From the NCBI RefSeq assembly GCF_036373705.1, contig NC_089858.1, positions 9,720,001 through 9,784,000 of the forward strand: a stretch of DNA of 64,000 bases, in the 5' to 3' direction. The stretch comes from Amia ocellicauda. Its lineage: Eukaryota > Chordata > Actinopteri > Amiiformes > Amiidae. The notes below the pieces were generated by a model, which saw nothing but the letters and a program-made list of their open reading frames with translations, was not told the origin of the DNA and ran no database searches. The position numbers were made by a program, and so were the translations under genes. This document shows positions 25,733 to 37,150 of this stretch, one piece after another. The first letter of the stretch is position 1. Every line of letters starts with the position of its first letter.

Positions 25733-28700
25733 ACATATACAGGCACTAAAAAATAGTTATCTGGTTGCGTTGTTTCTAATCTGGGGTGCCTTGTCCCGGG
25801 AATTTAACATGAAAGGAATATCTAACTGTGATAAACCACAGAAGATAAGGAACAGCGACTCCCATGGAATAATCCAAATTTGTATACTTTTATTTTTTAC
25901 ACTTTCATATTTCAAAAGATCAGCAAACAACAATGTTGACGCGTTTCAACGGTTCGTCTTCATCAGAACATTGCATGGAAGTCAGGTGTTGGTTTGTCTA
26001 ATGTAAACCTGACCACACGGGCAAGTTAACATACAGATTACACCAGTGGTATTACAAGTTATAAATATAAACTTTGAACACACTGGAACCTTTGGAACCT
26101 GATAATTGTACCATAATGTACCATAAATGTACCATCCGCTAGGATTAGTGATGCATTAAAAAGCTCCTGTGATGCATCTTAAATGGAACATGATCCTGTG
26201 TCACATAGAAGTTCTTAAGATGGGGTGAAGTCCAGAAAGATGGCCCGTTATCTCAAGAGCACGTGGCCATTGTTTGCAAAACTTTGCCTGCTTTTTCTTC
26301 CCCCGACTCGTTTCTTTCCTTTGCAAAAGCTGTTTTTAAACCGAATTGACCCAAATCTAAGAAAATAAGATTTGTCAAAATACACCTCAGGGTTTGTATT
26401 CTAATAGGGTAATAGTCAAAAACATCAATGTGTTGTGTAGCTTGATGAACACACAATTTGCAGATGTATCATGTTACTGATCTTATGTAATTTTCTACAC
26501 CTTTCAATAGCAAGATAAGTTCAGAATAGGACTGCACTGAAATCTCATTTGTTTCCCCACAGCGAGAGCAATGCTGCAGCCTAAGAGCGCCCGGCCCCCA
26601 GTGCCCATTTCCAATGCAACCAAGCGCAGTTTCATGGTGAGCCCGGCCAGTGTGGCGAGCCCAGCTGATCCGGCAGTGCTGACCCAGAACAACCCTGAAG
26701 TCTGTAACAGGTACTACCTGCACCCCGAAGAGTCTGACTCTCTGTAAGTCTGTCTTGTTGGTGTGGTTCCTTTCGCTTCTGTGGTATTCCTGCTGTACTG
26801 CATGCAGCCGGGGCAAGCAATTGTGATTCTGAATTAAAAAATAAAAATACAAAACACAAACTACGAATCTTGGATTGTGCCCTTTGATTTTACCTTGTAA
26901 GGCAAGGTCATATTTCTTCTTCAGTTTAACCGGAAGGAAAATATTACAGCCAGTGCCTCAATGGATTCTAGAATGACAGTGGACAACTTGACCTTGTTCT
27001 GTGCTAATTGTCTTTGCTTGCTTTGTCCAAGTTATATGTGGATAGTTATTAATGCAACACATACGATTATAGTAAAATGGTCCATTTATAGTAGGAGGAA
27101 TATATGAATATTTATTGAAAATAAAAAGGACATGGGTTTTGAACACCTTGTTACTATTGCTTGCCCAGCATGTTTCCAGCCCAGTTTACACTTAACAATT
27201 AAAACATTTCAGCATGTTACTTAAAGTTTTCTAGGCAAATTTGAATTAAATGGATTAAAGTGACACTATGCAGAGATTAGGAGAAATATTTTAGAAATGT
27301 TAATATTTCATATCTTAACACTGAAGCAAGACTATAATTTAAGTCTAAGAACTGTAACTTCACATGCCACAGATCCTGCTAAAACACTGCTTTTGTCAAA
27401 TGTATACTGGGTGCTTCTGTCTCTCTTGACCTCTGCTGTACTCTTAACATTTTCATGTTCTATTTTTGTTCAAACTATTTCGTTTTCATTCATCTGCATC
27501 TGATTTGTTATCCTTTATCAATGAAAATTAGTCAATTTCTAGAGAATATTATAGCATCCTTGTAAGCCTTTCTTTGTAGTCACAGTGTAACTAAGAGGAT
27601 TTCACTTGTCTGTTGCAGTCAGCAGTTTCTGATCATATGTACATTGTTTTTCCACGGTCTTCAGAATTGTTTTTATTTGTGTGCCTTGATTTATTAGCCT
27701 TGTTTTTTCACACCTACCTCTGCTTTGTGATTTAAGTATCCAGTGTTAAAAAAGTTAGTGACTGGGGTCTTGAAAGTAGTTTTCTTTCTTGATTCATACA
27801 AAACATTGAAATATAGATGTAATATAAGCCATGGTCAGGCAGATTATTTACTAAAGTATACACCAGTCATCGGTTTGGTTTTTGGTAAAATACATTTGTT
27901 GTGTATAATTTATGCTGCTTCCCATCTCTTAATGTCATTGACTTAATAAACATGGTCATAGCTTTGGTAGTGAGGCAATCTTAAATTCCTTTAGTAATTA
28001 ATAAAAACACTTTGAGAGCATCATGTTGACACTCGTGGTGTTGGGAATGTACTTGGGATGTGTAACAGCAGATATTCATGCTTTCGACTTTGCGATTGTG
28101 GGAGTTTTGGAAAGGGTATTGAACATGTTGTTCTTTTGATTTTAGGAGGCTCACATTGAAACTAAAACCTTCAATTTGTCTCTTATGTATCATCAGTGCT
28201 TATGGAAAATAATTTCTTATTTTTCTTGCAGTAGTAAGGGAAGCCCAGCATTCAGTCCTTCCCATCCCTTGCTTCCTCTGAGGCAGAAACAACAAAAATC
28301 CCTACAAGGAGAAGAAAGCCCAGGTAATGTCAGACTGTAATAATGCCTTTGCTGCCCTCTAGTGGGTAGATGCGTCAGTCCAATGACATCAGACATCGTG
28401 ACTAGGCAGGGAAATAGCATATTCCCATAATGCTAATTTACATTTATTAATTTGATGTAATTGCTTTATGGCAAACTCATATTGCTAAGTTTAAAATTAT
28501 ACATTTAAAATACAATTAGATTTTACATGCAAAACTAGAACATTGCCACCACATTTAACTATTTAATATTTTTTTGATTTGTGTATATAATTATTGCCTC
28601 TGGATGTACAGATACTTATCCTGTGTGGTTTTTTTTTTTCGTTCTTCCTTAATTAGGTCATCGTCATCGTTCCAACTCCCTCACTCGAGTGGATGGACAG

Positions 28701-31700
28701 CCAAAGGCCTCTCTGGTGGCCTGGCCAGAGAAGAAACAGAGGTATACTGACTAAGCTCTATTTTTAGACTTGGCACTTGTTAACTTATCATTGTCAGCTT
28801 TGAACAAATGCAACTTGTGTGATATTTCATCATATTTATAGCTCAGAATTAGTATTTGTAAATAGTTTTTATTTTTAGATATACTATAGGGCACAGAATG
28901 TATGGAAGCCAATGTCAACAGCCAATAGATTAAGAAAACTGTTCAGATTTGGTAGAGGAACTCACCTCAGTTAAACTACTTTTGTACATATTACAAATAT
29001 TTGTGTTGTCTCTGCTATATATTCATATAATCCATATCATTATAGTGGTAGAAGAATAGAGCTTATTTTACCTCTATAAACTAAATGTATTGGATATAAC
29101 TGGATTTAACCTTTGTATTTGGATGTTTTTCTTGACAGACCTCTATCCCAGCCTACACCATATGCTCTTCATTTTGCGACAGACAGTGATGTGGACATCG
29201 CCTCAGGGGACAGCGTCAGTCTAGCCAGGTCCATCAGCAAAGACAGCCTGGCTTCGAATGTAGTCAACGTGACGCCCAAACATCAGCCTCTGACTGCCCC
29301 TCGCAAAGTCAACGGGCAAGGGCTGCTGGGCCATGTCAACATCGAGGATGAGGATGAGGAGGAGGAGGAGCTAGTGGCGATCATAAAGTCTGAGAAAGGA
29401 CTCAATAACATTAGTCTTCCTAATCAAGGGGACCTTCAGCTCCAAAGCTTTTCCTCCAGGGCCACAACAGCAAGGTCCCCTAAAAGTAAACCAGACGAAA
29501 CACCCTCAGAAACCAGACCCGATAGCTTTTTCTTAGAACCATTGATGCCTGCGGTCTTAAAACCTGCGAAAGAGAAGTCTGTAAACCATAACAAAGAGGA
29601 GGAGAGTGGAGAATGGAGACACAGGGGGTCTTCCTCCAGGAGAGGACTAGATGTACAGTTGCCTTCGACCAGAAAGAAAGTTTCCATGAACACTGCCGAT
29701 CCTGATCTAAACCGGACCTTCACTCCCATTTCTAGTTCTGATTTTGCTACCGGGACTGACCCTGTGCTTGCAGAACCAGTCCAACTCCCAGCGGAGAGTT
29801 TGCATGGTGCATTTAGACCTTTGGTCACCAGCAGTGTCGATCCAGCATCTCTCGACCCTTCAGGAGGGTTCTTCCTCCATTCTGCTGAGGCCGAGGAAAG
29901 GACTCCTGCAGTGGCTGGCCATAGTAGAAGTAGCCCGTTTTGTCTGCCTACGGCAGCATGGGACATTAGGCAAGATTCAGATTCTGAGGTTCTTGATACG
30001 GACGAAGACTATCCAGATTTGGAGCTAACCAAGGAATTGCATCCTGTTAGAAGGAAATACTTCGAGGAAGAAGAATCTGCCAAGCTGCAGGAGGACATGA
30101 AGGTAAAGGAGCATGAGGACAAAGATGGAGCCAGTGGACGCTCCAGTCCCTGCCTTAGTACCATCTCCCAGGCAAGCAGTGTATCCATGGCCAGTGGCAG
30201 TGTCCGGATGACTAGCTTTGCAGAGCGTAAGCTGCAGAGAATTAACAGTCACGATGCTAAATCAAGCACGAGCAGTTCACAGAAGACAACTCCAGATGGC
30301 TCCGAATGCTGTCCTTTACCCCTGACCACATGGAGGCAGAAACGAGAGCAGAGCCCCACCAGACAGAGCAAAGACAATGTCCACGTCCTTGCATCTGAGC
30401 TGGTGCAGCTTCATATGCAACTAGAGGAGAAAAGAAGAGCCATAGAGACACAGAAGAAAAAAATGGAAGCCTTATCTGCAAGACAGAGGCTAAAACTGGG
30501 CAAAGCTGCCTTTTTGAACATTGTTAAGAAAGGGAAAAGCGAGACACTTCCTCAGCCCTTGAAATCTGATTACTTTTCAAGAGAGGACCAAAAAGTCAAT
30601 GGTGAAAGTTTAATAATAGCCGGACAGGATTCTAGAGCTAAAGACGTGTCTTTGAAAGATGAATACAGAGAGGATATACTTAGAAATTCTCAAGATATGC
30701 CCAAGGAAAAGGAAATGCAGGAAGGCAAGGCCACAGTCAGATGGGCAAGAGAATCTCCAACTCCACCAGGCAGTCTAGACAATAAATTAAATCCGTCTGC
30801 CCTATTGGATGACAGTGCTTCTGAACTTGACTTGAACGAATGCAACCGTTCAATTGAAATGCTGAACGAAGCCATAAGTACCATTCAGCAGCAAATGATG
30901 CAGCTTTCCCTGCAGCAGGACCAACTGATGAAGCAGAATGTTCAGTCTCCCACTCCGACTTCAACCAATGGGAAAGGCAACCCACCAGAACAAAAGATCA
31001 GACCTGCAGTGCATTTTGTGGAACCGCTTTCACCCACAGGGATCAGCACAGTGCGTAAACCCCCTCGGTTGTCTTCAGGGCGGGGGACACGCTCAAAACC
31101 AGCTGACCTTAAGCTACCGAAGGAAACTAAGCAGTCTGCATCTCGAGTTATCACTCCCACGCACAGTGTTGAAACCCTTCCTCATTTAAGACAGTTTCCA
31201 GGTAACAGAACAAAAGTGGAGCAAGAAGATGCAAGCTCTGCAAGTGGAATACCTCTAGACTCTGGAAGCAGCACCTTGGAAAGGGGCAATCTTAGACCTA
31301 CTTCCAGCTTCCGGCTTCAAGATGAAGCCAACCAACGGACACTAATACTTTCCACTTCTAGAGATACAAACAGTGTTTCTGAACAAACGTTCGATGAATG
31401 TTTTCCTGAACTTAACTCTTCAGATGGCTCTGGAAAGGAGAACGTTTCTCGTGAAGAGTCCTCGAAAGCTAAAGGTCATCTCATTGAGGTGGATCTTTCT
31501 GACCTGAAAGCGCCTTCCGAAGAAGGAGGCTCTGACATTCAGGATATGACTGCAGAAGTCATTGGCGATGGAGAACAAAAGTCTGTGTTGGGATTCTTCT
31601 TTAAGGTACAGTGTGTGTACATGCTTGTGTGCAGCTCTAATAAAGACCAAATGGGTTATTTTACCTTCACGGCCTTTACTTTTATTTAATTGTTTGTAAA

Positions 31701-34700
31701 AGCACTTTTTTTTTATCACGTAGTCCCATGCCTCTGTGCAAGCAAATGTTTAATTTTCAGTGACATTACTATTTTTATGTATTTATGTTTAAATCCAGGA
31801 TGATCAGAAGGCTGAAGATGAGTTGGCGAAGAAACGTGCGGCTTTCCTGCTGAAGCAGCAGCGCAAGGCCGAAGAGGCTCGTCTGAGAAAGCAGCAGCTT
31901 GAGGCCGAGATTGAAATAAAACGGGATGAGGCAAGGTACAGACCGGCCGTGGCTGAACAAGAAGATCCTTTAAGAATTACTACATTCATAGGGAGGATGC
32001 TTTGGGACAGACATGGGAGAAAGTTTGTGTAGCATATGTACAAAAATGTGGATAGTAAAAGATTATCACCCCCCACCCCATACCCCAAATCTTGACTTTT
32101 ACACTTACACTGATATTAAACTGGGATATACATAATTCACATTCATGTCTTACTCATTGCAATGTGTGCAAGAGGTTTTGACGATGTACTTGGTCATGTG
32201 CTTTGTGTTCCTTGAAGGCGGAAGGCTGAAGAAGACCGAATCAGGAAGGAGGAGGAGAAAGCACGCAGAGAGCTGATTAAACAGGAGTACCTGCGACGGA
32301 AACAGCAAGAGATGTTTGAGGAACAGGGGCTGGTCAAACCCAAGGCTAAACCCAAGAAGCAGAGGCCAAAGTCTGTTCACCGAGAGGAGTCGAGCAGCGA
32401 GTCGCAGTCCAAGTGCTCTTCAACTCGTAAGTATTCAGTCTTCATACCAAGAATCTCCTTCAGGAGTACTGCGGACCAATGCTGTTAAATTGTCGGCTAT
32501 GTCATGCGCTTGAGTAACCTCCTTGGAGAGGTTTACCCTCATTGTTTGCAAAAAGCACACTTTAAAGGAGTGGGTATCTCTTGAAAATTAATAATTTAGA
32601 GATTGCACCATTCAATCTTAGACCTATGTTTTTTGGCATGAGTCCATTTACAAGTATCTCTTATGCTTCAGTGAGTATTGACAGAGACAAAGATATAACA
32701 TTGGACCCAGGCTTCTGCTTGTTGTCAAGTGGATTGGTGGGGGTATTTTTCATGCATAATGCATGTAGGTTTAGTTGAAGATTTAAATCTTTACAAAGTA
32801 CTACATTTTCAACTGGAACATTAGTCCACCTATAATACCAAAGTTCTTCCCCCCCAAAAATTCTATTGAGGTGTTTCATAGACTCCAATAACAGATTGTT
32901 TCCAAAGGCTTTATAGATTTGCAGGCTGTATCTCAGGGCTGATCGATACAGGAACATGCATGCAGTAGTCGAATATATTCCATAAGTTTGCATGCTCAGC
33001 CCCTTCTCTGTTAAAAAAAAAGAAAAGTATTTCTTGAAGATCCCTCTCCGCTTTAGCTGTTCAGTTTTCCCATGTATCTTGCACACAGGACAGTCTCACA
33101 GGAAAGCATTATGGATTGCCTGCCAGAGTCGAGATGAAGGTGTGGGAGGTGACTGTTTTCTAGTACCCGCGCTATGCATGACGCACCATTTGCCATACGT
33201 TTTGTAGGGGTGGATGGTTTTTTCAATGCAAAGGATCATCACATAATGACAGAACTGAGAAGAGAGGTTAAGGGAACAGTGAACACGTAGTGAAATGCTT
33301 GCCTGACTTTTACACCTGTGAGTGTTTAACGCAGTTGTTTGGTGGGCATTTTCCTAGCCTTAGAGTAAAGGGAAAACATAAATAAACTCAGTAGTCTGCA
33401 GGATTTAATGGTGTGTAAGGACACGGAGTAGAATTTTTACTAACAGACACGGTGTGCAAATTTTGAATTTAACCCGTTGCACAGAATGAGAAATTCATAA
33501 AAGGCAATTGACTGATTCTCACGTCATGTTTTGATTTGACTCATCGTGCATTTATTTTTCAGCATGTACCATATCTCGTAACTTCGCCTTTTTCCTGGAA
33601 ATGTCTTTGTCCACTAATGCGCTCCCTCCCCCCCCACTCTCTTTTCAGCTGACAATCTGAGCAGCGCCCAGTCTGGCTCCAGTTTGTCCCTGGCATCGGC
33701 CGCAACCACAGAGGCTGAAAGTGTCAACTCTGGGGGGGCTGGGTCACAGCGGTAAGGCTTATTAATATATAGCCGTTTTATGTGAATTATTGTGAGGATA
33801 TTTTAGAGGAGAACCCTTCTTTGTCAGCAAAATGTGGTGCCATTCTTTGACTTGTATATTGGGGTGGGGGTAGTGTAATGTGAAATTAGTACACTGCAGC
33901 ACTAATCAGAATCCAAATGTTTTTTCCCAGATATAGTTATTAATGGAAAATCAATTTTAGTCGATTTAGAGTAATCAAATGTTTGTTGCAGGGGAGAATC
34001 AGTGGAGTCTTTCCCAGGACTGAGCAGGAACGCCAGCAGGAACACCGAGCGAGACTGGGAGAACGCGTCCACTGCATCTTCCATCGCGTCTGTGGCGGAA
34101 TACACTGGTAAGGACATGCGGGCTACTCTGAGGGTCCCGTCATGGCCATGGCAGCTTCGTTTGCTTTGTATCGCCCATGGCACTTCAGTGTGCCTAACAA
34201 AGTTCCAGGGCCTGGATGAGATCTGAAGGGGAACTATGACAACATTTACTTGCTTAAATTCCATATTACATTATAATTGACTGCAAGAGATACATGCAAT
34301 GAATAATCTGTCTGCATGAGAAGAGCTATTACATTAGAGAAATAATAGCGAGATAGTGGCCCCTGGCTATGACAGGAACTAGAAGCGGGAAGTCTGCCAG
34401 ACTTTGAAAAAGGCCTTGAACAGTGTAATATCTTCTAATGTTTTAAGCCTTACTGGTTTGCATCTTTCCCATATCTTAATCCGAGGTGAAGACTTATCGT
34501 TGATGGGTTTTATTGCAGGTCCAAAATTGTTCAAAGAACCCAGCGCCAAGTCGAACAAGCCTATCATCCACAATGCTATTTCACACTGTTGTTTGGCAGG
34601 GAAGGTAAATGAACCACAGAAGAATTCAATTCTAGAGGTATGTTGACCTGACTGGGGGGGGTGGGGGGGTGGTTTGTCTGGGGTGTAATAAAGATATTGG

Positions 34701-35290
34701 AGGATTACTTTCTGACAGATGCTCTGGTACAGGCCTCACTGAGAATCCAAATATTTATTTTGTATGTGATTCCTGCCAGAGAAAGAAATAACCGACTAAT
34801 TTCAGTGTACCAAATATGTAATTTGAGTATGTATTGAGTTAAAACCTGACATTTGAGAAGCATGATTATCAATTATTTCAATGAAAATCTGTAAGAGTGT
34901 GGATGCTTTGCACAGAAAATGAGTTCATCATAGTGAAAGAGTTTAGTTCTGCTGGGCTGTGTGGCAGTGACTATAACACTGTTGTGTTTTCAGGAGCTTG
35001 AGAAGTGCGAGTCCAACCACTTGATGATCCTGTTCCGTGATGGAGGCTGCCAGTTCAGAGCACTTTATTCCTACTTCCCTGAAGTGGAGGAGATCCACAA
35101 GCTGACAGGCACGGGGCCCAAGAACATCACCAAGAAGATGATCGACAAGCTGTACAAGTACAGCTCCGATCGCAAGCAGTTCAACGTCATCCCGGCCAAG
35201 ACGGTGTCCGTCAGTGTGGACGCCATCACCATCCACAACCACCTGTGGCAAGCCAAGAGACCGACAGTGCCAAAGAAGACCGGGAAATAA
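1635..35290 (+). CDS. camsap1: camsap1: calmodulin-regulated spectrin-associated protein 1 (microtubule minus-end binding), complete, 17 coding exons
   Basis: CAMSAP/Patronin proteins bind and protect free microtubule minus ends in the cytoplasm and also bind spectrin and calmodulin. Coding exons by GT-AG junctions: 1635-1794, 16140-16402, 20908-21069, 22380-22460, 24803-24944, 25171-25310, 25412-25508, 26563-26743, 28232-28323, 28657-28741, 29139-31605, 31799-31935, 32218-32426, 33649-33751, 33992-34107, 34519-34637, 34994-35290. All phases agree and give 4,851 nt, or 1,616 aa plus TAA, close to the roughly 1,600 aa of human CAMSAP1. Order: conserved N-terminal block (LYDSARAKIDANLRW near residue 30), calponin-homology domain (about 215-335), disordered acidic and Ser-rich middle with coiled coils, and C-terminal CKK domain (about 1478-1612). 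CAMSAP1 rather than CAMSAP2/3 is chosen from residue-level similarity along the whole length and from kcnt1 nearby. The start was chosen as the first ATG after the acceptor; a second in-frame Met lies 15 codons on. No break or stop was seen. Confidence 0.96.
2693..3588 (+). mobile_element. Tc1/mariner-like relic, about 0.9 kb
   Basis: The left end (GCCTTGCTAAAGTATTCAGA) and the right end read in reverse (CATCTCGCAAGAGTATTCAG) are similar inverted termini of the kind found on fish Tc1 elements. Inside, the plus-strand frame 3071-3331 keeps pieces resembling the helix-turn-helix part of a Tc1 transposase (NHQET, then VSKLSSWAWRKLRDATARP). The catalytic half is missing and the frame is degraded, so the copy is dead. 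It sits in camsap1 intron 1. Confidence 0.7.
9018..9089. repeat. CA microsatellite
   Basis: About 34 CA units with one early TACA interruption, directly before a degenerate minisatellite. Likely polymorphic. Confidence 0.95.
9105..9440. repeat. degenerate minisatellite-like tract
   Basis: Two halves. At 9125-9290, variants of a GTCAGTTAATTNGT-like unit recur at irregular spacing. At 9335-9425, AACTTCCAGAC or a close variant recurs four times with interspersed ACCAGT/ACAAAC. No known family recognised. Confidence 0.55.
12770..12935 (+). mobile_element. degenerate tRNA-derived SINE-like repeat
   Basis: The order of blocks GTGGAGTAGTGCTGTGGACT, then ATGGTTCCCAG (decayed B-box), TTGAGCAAGGTACTGTACT and GTATCAATGGGTAATTGT matches a SINE family that I recall from sturgeons and other fishes. 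It is old: A-box and B-box are eroded and no clear target duplication was seen. Confidence 0.6.
16140..16402 (+). CDS. camsap1: camsap1 coding exon 2
   Basis: A well conserved 88-codon exon begins with the split Asp of DHIPEDLRDPFYTDQY and ends in CAPIKM with donor ATG/GTGAGT. It is GC-richer than the introns around it and near-identical in sequence to the CAMSAP1 family N-terminal region. It follows the 14.3 kb first coding intron. The next exon (20908-21069, 54 codons, beginning STHMPMIDALMMAYTVEM) continues the same conserved block. Confidence 0.93.
16403..20907 (+). other. camsap1: camsap1 intron 2 (4.5 kb)
   Basis: No gene seen. Contains A24 at 18217-18240, T runs near 19668-19685 and 19779-19800, an AAAAT-type run near 19319-19343 and an AAAT microsatellite at 20370-20408. 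The segment between the two T runs looks like ordinary intron. Confidence 0.75.
20370..20408. repeat. AAAT microsatellite
   Basis: Seven AAAT units followed by an A run, in camsap1 intron 2. Confidence 0.9.
21070..24802 (+). other. camsap1: camsap1 introns 3 and 4
   Basis: Introns 21070-22379 and 22461-24802 flank the 81-nt exon 4. Intron 3 has a GT/TA microsatellite at 21139-21181; intron 4 has C-rich runs at about 23751-23774. No other structure was recognised. Confidence 0.75.
21139..21181. repeat. compound GT/TA microsatellite
   Basis: About ten GT units pass into TA units with one GTA interruption, 70 nt after camsap1 exon 3. Confidence 0.9.
22380..25508 (+). CDS. camsap1: camsap1 exons 4-7: calponin-homology (CH) domain block
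   Basis: Four short exons (22380-22460, 24803-24944, 25171-25310, 25412-25508) encode residues 196-349. Recognisable blocks are the helix INKVNLKMREITEKELK, the core DLMKDVCDGAALLAVIHYYC, the stretch ADSLYNIQLLKEFANEYLN, and AELFWWFE. This is the single CH domain of CAMSAPs, which in this family is not an actin-binding tandem. All four introns have consensus ends; the 24944 donor is G/GTGTGC. Confidence 0.92.
25685..25740. repeat. compound TA/CA microsatellite
   Basis: About 19 TA units followed by short CA units, close to the Penelope-like fragment. Confidence 0.9.
25790..26060 (-). mobile_element. Penelope-like element fragment (start of GIY-YIG domain plus downstream region)
   Basis: Minus strand 26056-25991 reads CNTTGVICM then LTCPCGQVYIRQT, which is the start of the GIY-YIG endonuclease domain of Penelope-like retroelements (second Gly of GIY-YIG type motif replaced by Arg). 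Immediately downstream come CTGATGA (25966-25960) and GAAACGCGTC (25947-25938), a core like that of hammerhead ribozymes known from Penelope ends. The reverse transcriptase and the rest of the endonuclease are absent. It is a short, internally deleted relic in camsap1 intron 7, and its outer limits are approximate. Confidence 0.6.
28354..28365 (-). promoter_or_regulatory. CTCF-like site
   Basis: GCCCTCTAGTGG; the minus strand reads CCACTAGAGGGC, an exact fit to the core CTCF consensus, with CTGC adjoining as in strong sites. It lies in camsap1 intron 9. Occupancy is unknown. Confidence 0.5.
29139..31605 (+). CDS. camsap1: camsap1 exon 11: large central exon
   Basis: A single 2,467-nt exon encodes residues 468-1290, about half of the protein. 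It is mostly predicted disorder: an acidic run (EDEDEEEEEL), many Ser/Thr-Pro sites, a coiled-coil stretch LHMQLEEKRRAIETQKKKME followed by RQRLKLGKAAF (the spectrin and calmodulin-binding part of the family), and a Gln-rich helix near QQQMMQLSLQQDQ. It ends in SVLGFFFK with donor AAG/GTACAG. Reading beyond the donor runs into intron sequence (residues VQCVYMLVC onward), which is not coding. Confidence 0.95.
31799..32426 (+). CDS. camsap1: camsap1 exons 12-13: highly charged coiled coil
   Basis: Exons 31799-31935 and 32218-32426 encode a long Glu/Lys/Arg helix (AEDELAKKRAAFLLKQQRKA, then RKAEEDRIRKEEEKARRE) and a basic segment (KPKAKPKKQRPKSVH). In CAMSAPs this coiled coil and linker sit just before the CKK domain and contribute to microtubule association. 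The exon 13 acceptor is weak by eye (CCTTGAAG), but the frame and family alignment require it. Confidence 0.9.
32427..34993 (+). other. camsap1: camsap1 introns 13-16
   Basis: Introns 32427-33648, 33752-33991, 34108-34518 and 34638-34993, with consensus ends. C runs and G runs occur near 33630 and 34655-34670. No gene or repeat family was recognised. Confidence 0.7.
34519..35290 (+). CDS. camsap1: camsap1 exons 16-17: CKK domain and stop
   Basis: Exons 34519-34637 and 34994-35290 encode the CKK domain, the CAMSAP signature that recognises microtubule minus ends. Motifs seen: PIIHNAISHCCLAGKVNEP, ILFRDGGCQFRALY, TGTGPKNITKKMIDKLYKYS, FNVIPAKTVSVSVDA. The protein ends in KKTGK followed by TAA. 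This is the most conserved part of the gene and fixes the family assignment. Confidence 0.96.
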
Positions 35291-37150
35291 GGAGGTCGCT
35301 CCAAACCTTTGCTTTTCATCCTGGATAGACCGCATTGACATCCACAGTGTATATTTTCCAGTAGATGCATTACAGACCTATAGTAATTTCAGGTATGACG
35401 CACGCAAGGGACATGTCGTAGGGTTCCGATATGAAGGAGTCTATTATTTTAATATTGGAAAGTGTCTGGATCGACAGAAATCTGCTGGATCTTAATGCCA
35501 TCCATTCAGGGTTGTTAGTTTTTTTTTTTTTTTTTTTTAAACAAGTCTCTGCATGTGGCAATTTTTCTAACTGGTGGATTTATTTTTACTTGAAGTATTT
35601 CTGTTTGGCACTAATTGTGGAGTTTTTCTGTTGCGGATCCACTCTATGATAAGACAGCACATTAGGGTGGGGGATAACATACTCATGGGGACATGACTTT
35701 TTCCTCGCCTTGTACCAAGAAACCTATCATGAAACTCTGAACATTTCTTCCTCAGCAGGCAAAACACGTGTCCTTTAGCTGTAATCTGGCATCACATAAT
35801 GCAAAACATCAGATATGTACTGCTGACATGTCTCCCAACTTCTCTCAAAACATGCTGCTCAGAATACTGTTTACTGTTTTAAAGAGAAAACTGACAGAGA
35901 AGGTCCAGCAAGGCTTTCACTTATTGTGGTGCTGTTGTTGGTTTATTTATTTTTTGCTTTTAATAGACAAAGGCTGTTCATTGTAATTGAAGCTACAGGA
36001 CTTGTGACAAGGAATTGTGATGGAAAAGTTCTAAGAAAAATATGGAAAATGGTACTAAAGGGATAGGAAAAGGCCCTGGTTCACATGTCAAATGCTCTTT
36101 CTTTTTTTTGAAGCAGTGTGTGGTATAAAGATTTAAAACGGGCGTTATTTGTTCCAAAAAATGTTAGCGATAGAGGTGTTTCTGCACAGGGCACAATATT
36201 CCTGTATGGAAGTGCACTCACGATCACGTTTTTAATGGTTTTATCATGCGTTATGAACATAACCAATGTTAGCAATTACAGTTTATTTTTCTTGTTTTTT
36301 TTAATTGAGTGAGCAGCATGCTCTGTTATGAAGAGTGTGCGCTGTTAACTTTTTGGGTGACAGTATTTAATATATTCATAATGGCTTACTCTTTGGGATT
36401 GTTGTCTAATTATTTACAGTTATTAAAGCAGACACTCATTGAACACTTCAGTGCAAACCTTGAAGCTTTTTTTTTTATTTGGGTGACAAATCAATATAAA
36501 ATGGTTTCATGTTGGCCTGAAGATCAAAATACTTGCACATTGCCTTTGCTTGCTGATCAAAGGAGAGCTGACAATTGGGACCCTATCAGAATGTGTAAAA
36601 GTTTGGTTATTTATAAGCTTCATATATTATTCCAAACTGAGATGTACTTATTACCAAAAAACCCAGATAGATTAACACTAACCGGAGCAAGCTTAGGGTC
36701 TTCCGTGGCTAATTTCATAATTCCAAAACATCGTTTTCAAAAAGGCTTTAGAATACTTGATAATATAAGTAGCTGCATTTTGTATATATGTTTTGAATAG
36801 CTGTTCTGTAAATAACTTTTGGTTTGTTTACTAAAGATTGGTATTAAATTTGATCACATTAGTTTTTTGTTTTTTTTAAATACCATGCTTTTCATGCTTG
36901 TGCATTTTTTCCTGTTTGTTTGATATTATTATTATACCATATATTTATTTTAAAGAAAAGCACTGAACTTTAATAAATATTACCAGTAAAGAAAAAACAC
37001 ATTTTCTTTCCTTATGAATACCTGGTCAAATTTCAGTTTTTGATTTTCCTTTGCAACATTATTTCCTTCATTTCTGTGCTTTACATTCCATGTATTTTTC
37101 CATCACACAAAAGGGAGGTCTGGAATAAATTGAGACTTATGAGAGAGCAA
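35291..37150 (+). other. camsap1: camsap1 3' untranslated region (probable)
   Basis: AT-rich sequence after the stop with a T18-20 run at about 35518-35538. AATAAA hexamers occur at 36972-36977 and 37124-37129, suggesting alternative ends about 1.7-1.85 kb after the stop. A 163-codon open frame at 36309-36800 has no recognisable features and lies in this UTR-like sequence. From 37150 to 37897 nothing was recognised apart from a G-rich run near 37418. Confidence 0.55.
36972..37129 (+). terminator. camsap1: candidate camsap1 polyadenylation signals
   Basis: AATAAA at 36972-36977 and again at 37124-37129. Which one is used cannot be told from sequence alone. Confidence 0.4.

Larger units (their letters stand above)
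25509..29138 (+). other. camsap1: camsap1 introns 7-10
   Basis: Introns 25509-26562, 26744-28231, 28324-28656 and 28742-29138. Intron 7 holds a TA/CA microsatellite and a Penelope-like fragment; intron 9 holds a CTCF-like site at 28354-28365. Nothing else was recognised. Confidence 0.75.

Noticed and set aside
26469-26852. 127-codon minus-strand frame
   Set aside because: Overlaps camsap1 exon 8 on the opposite strand; exon 8 accounts for the composition.
29436-29966. 176-codon minus-strand open frame
   Set aside because: Antisense shadow of the large camsap1 exon 11; codon bias and family similarity belong to the plus strand.
36309-36800. 163-codon plus-strand open frame
   Set aside because: Lies in the AT-rich camsap1 3'UTR, begins with no supported start context, and shows no domain, signal peptide or repeat pattern.
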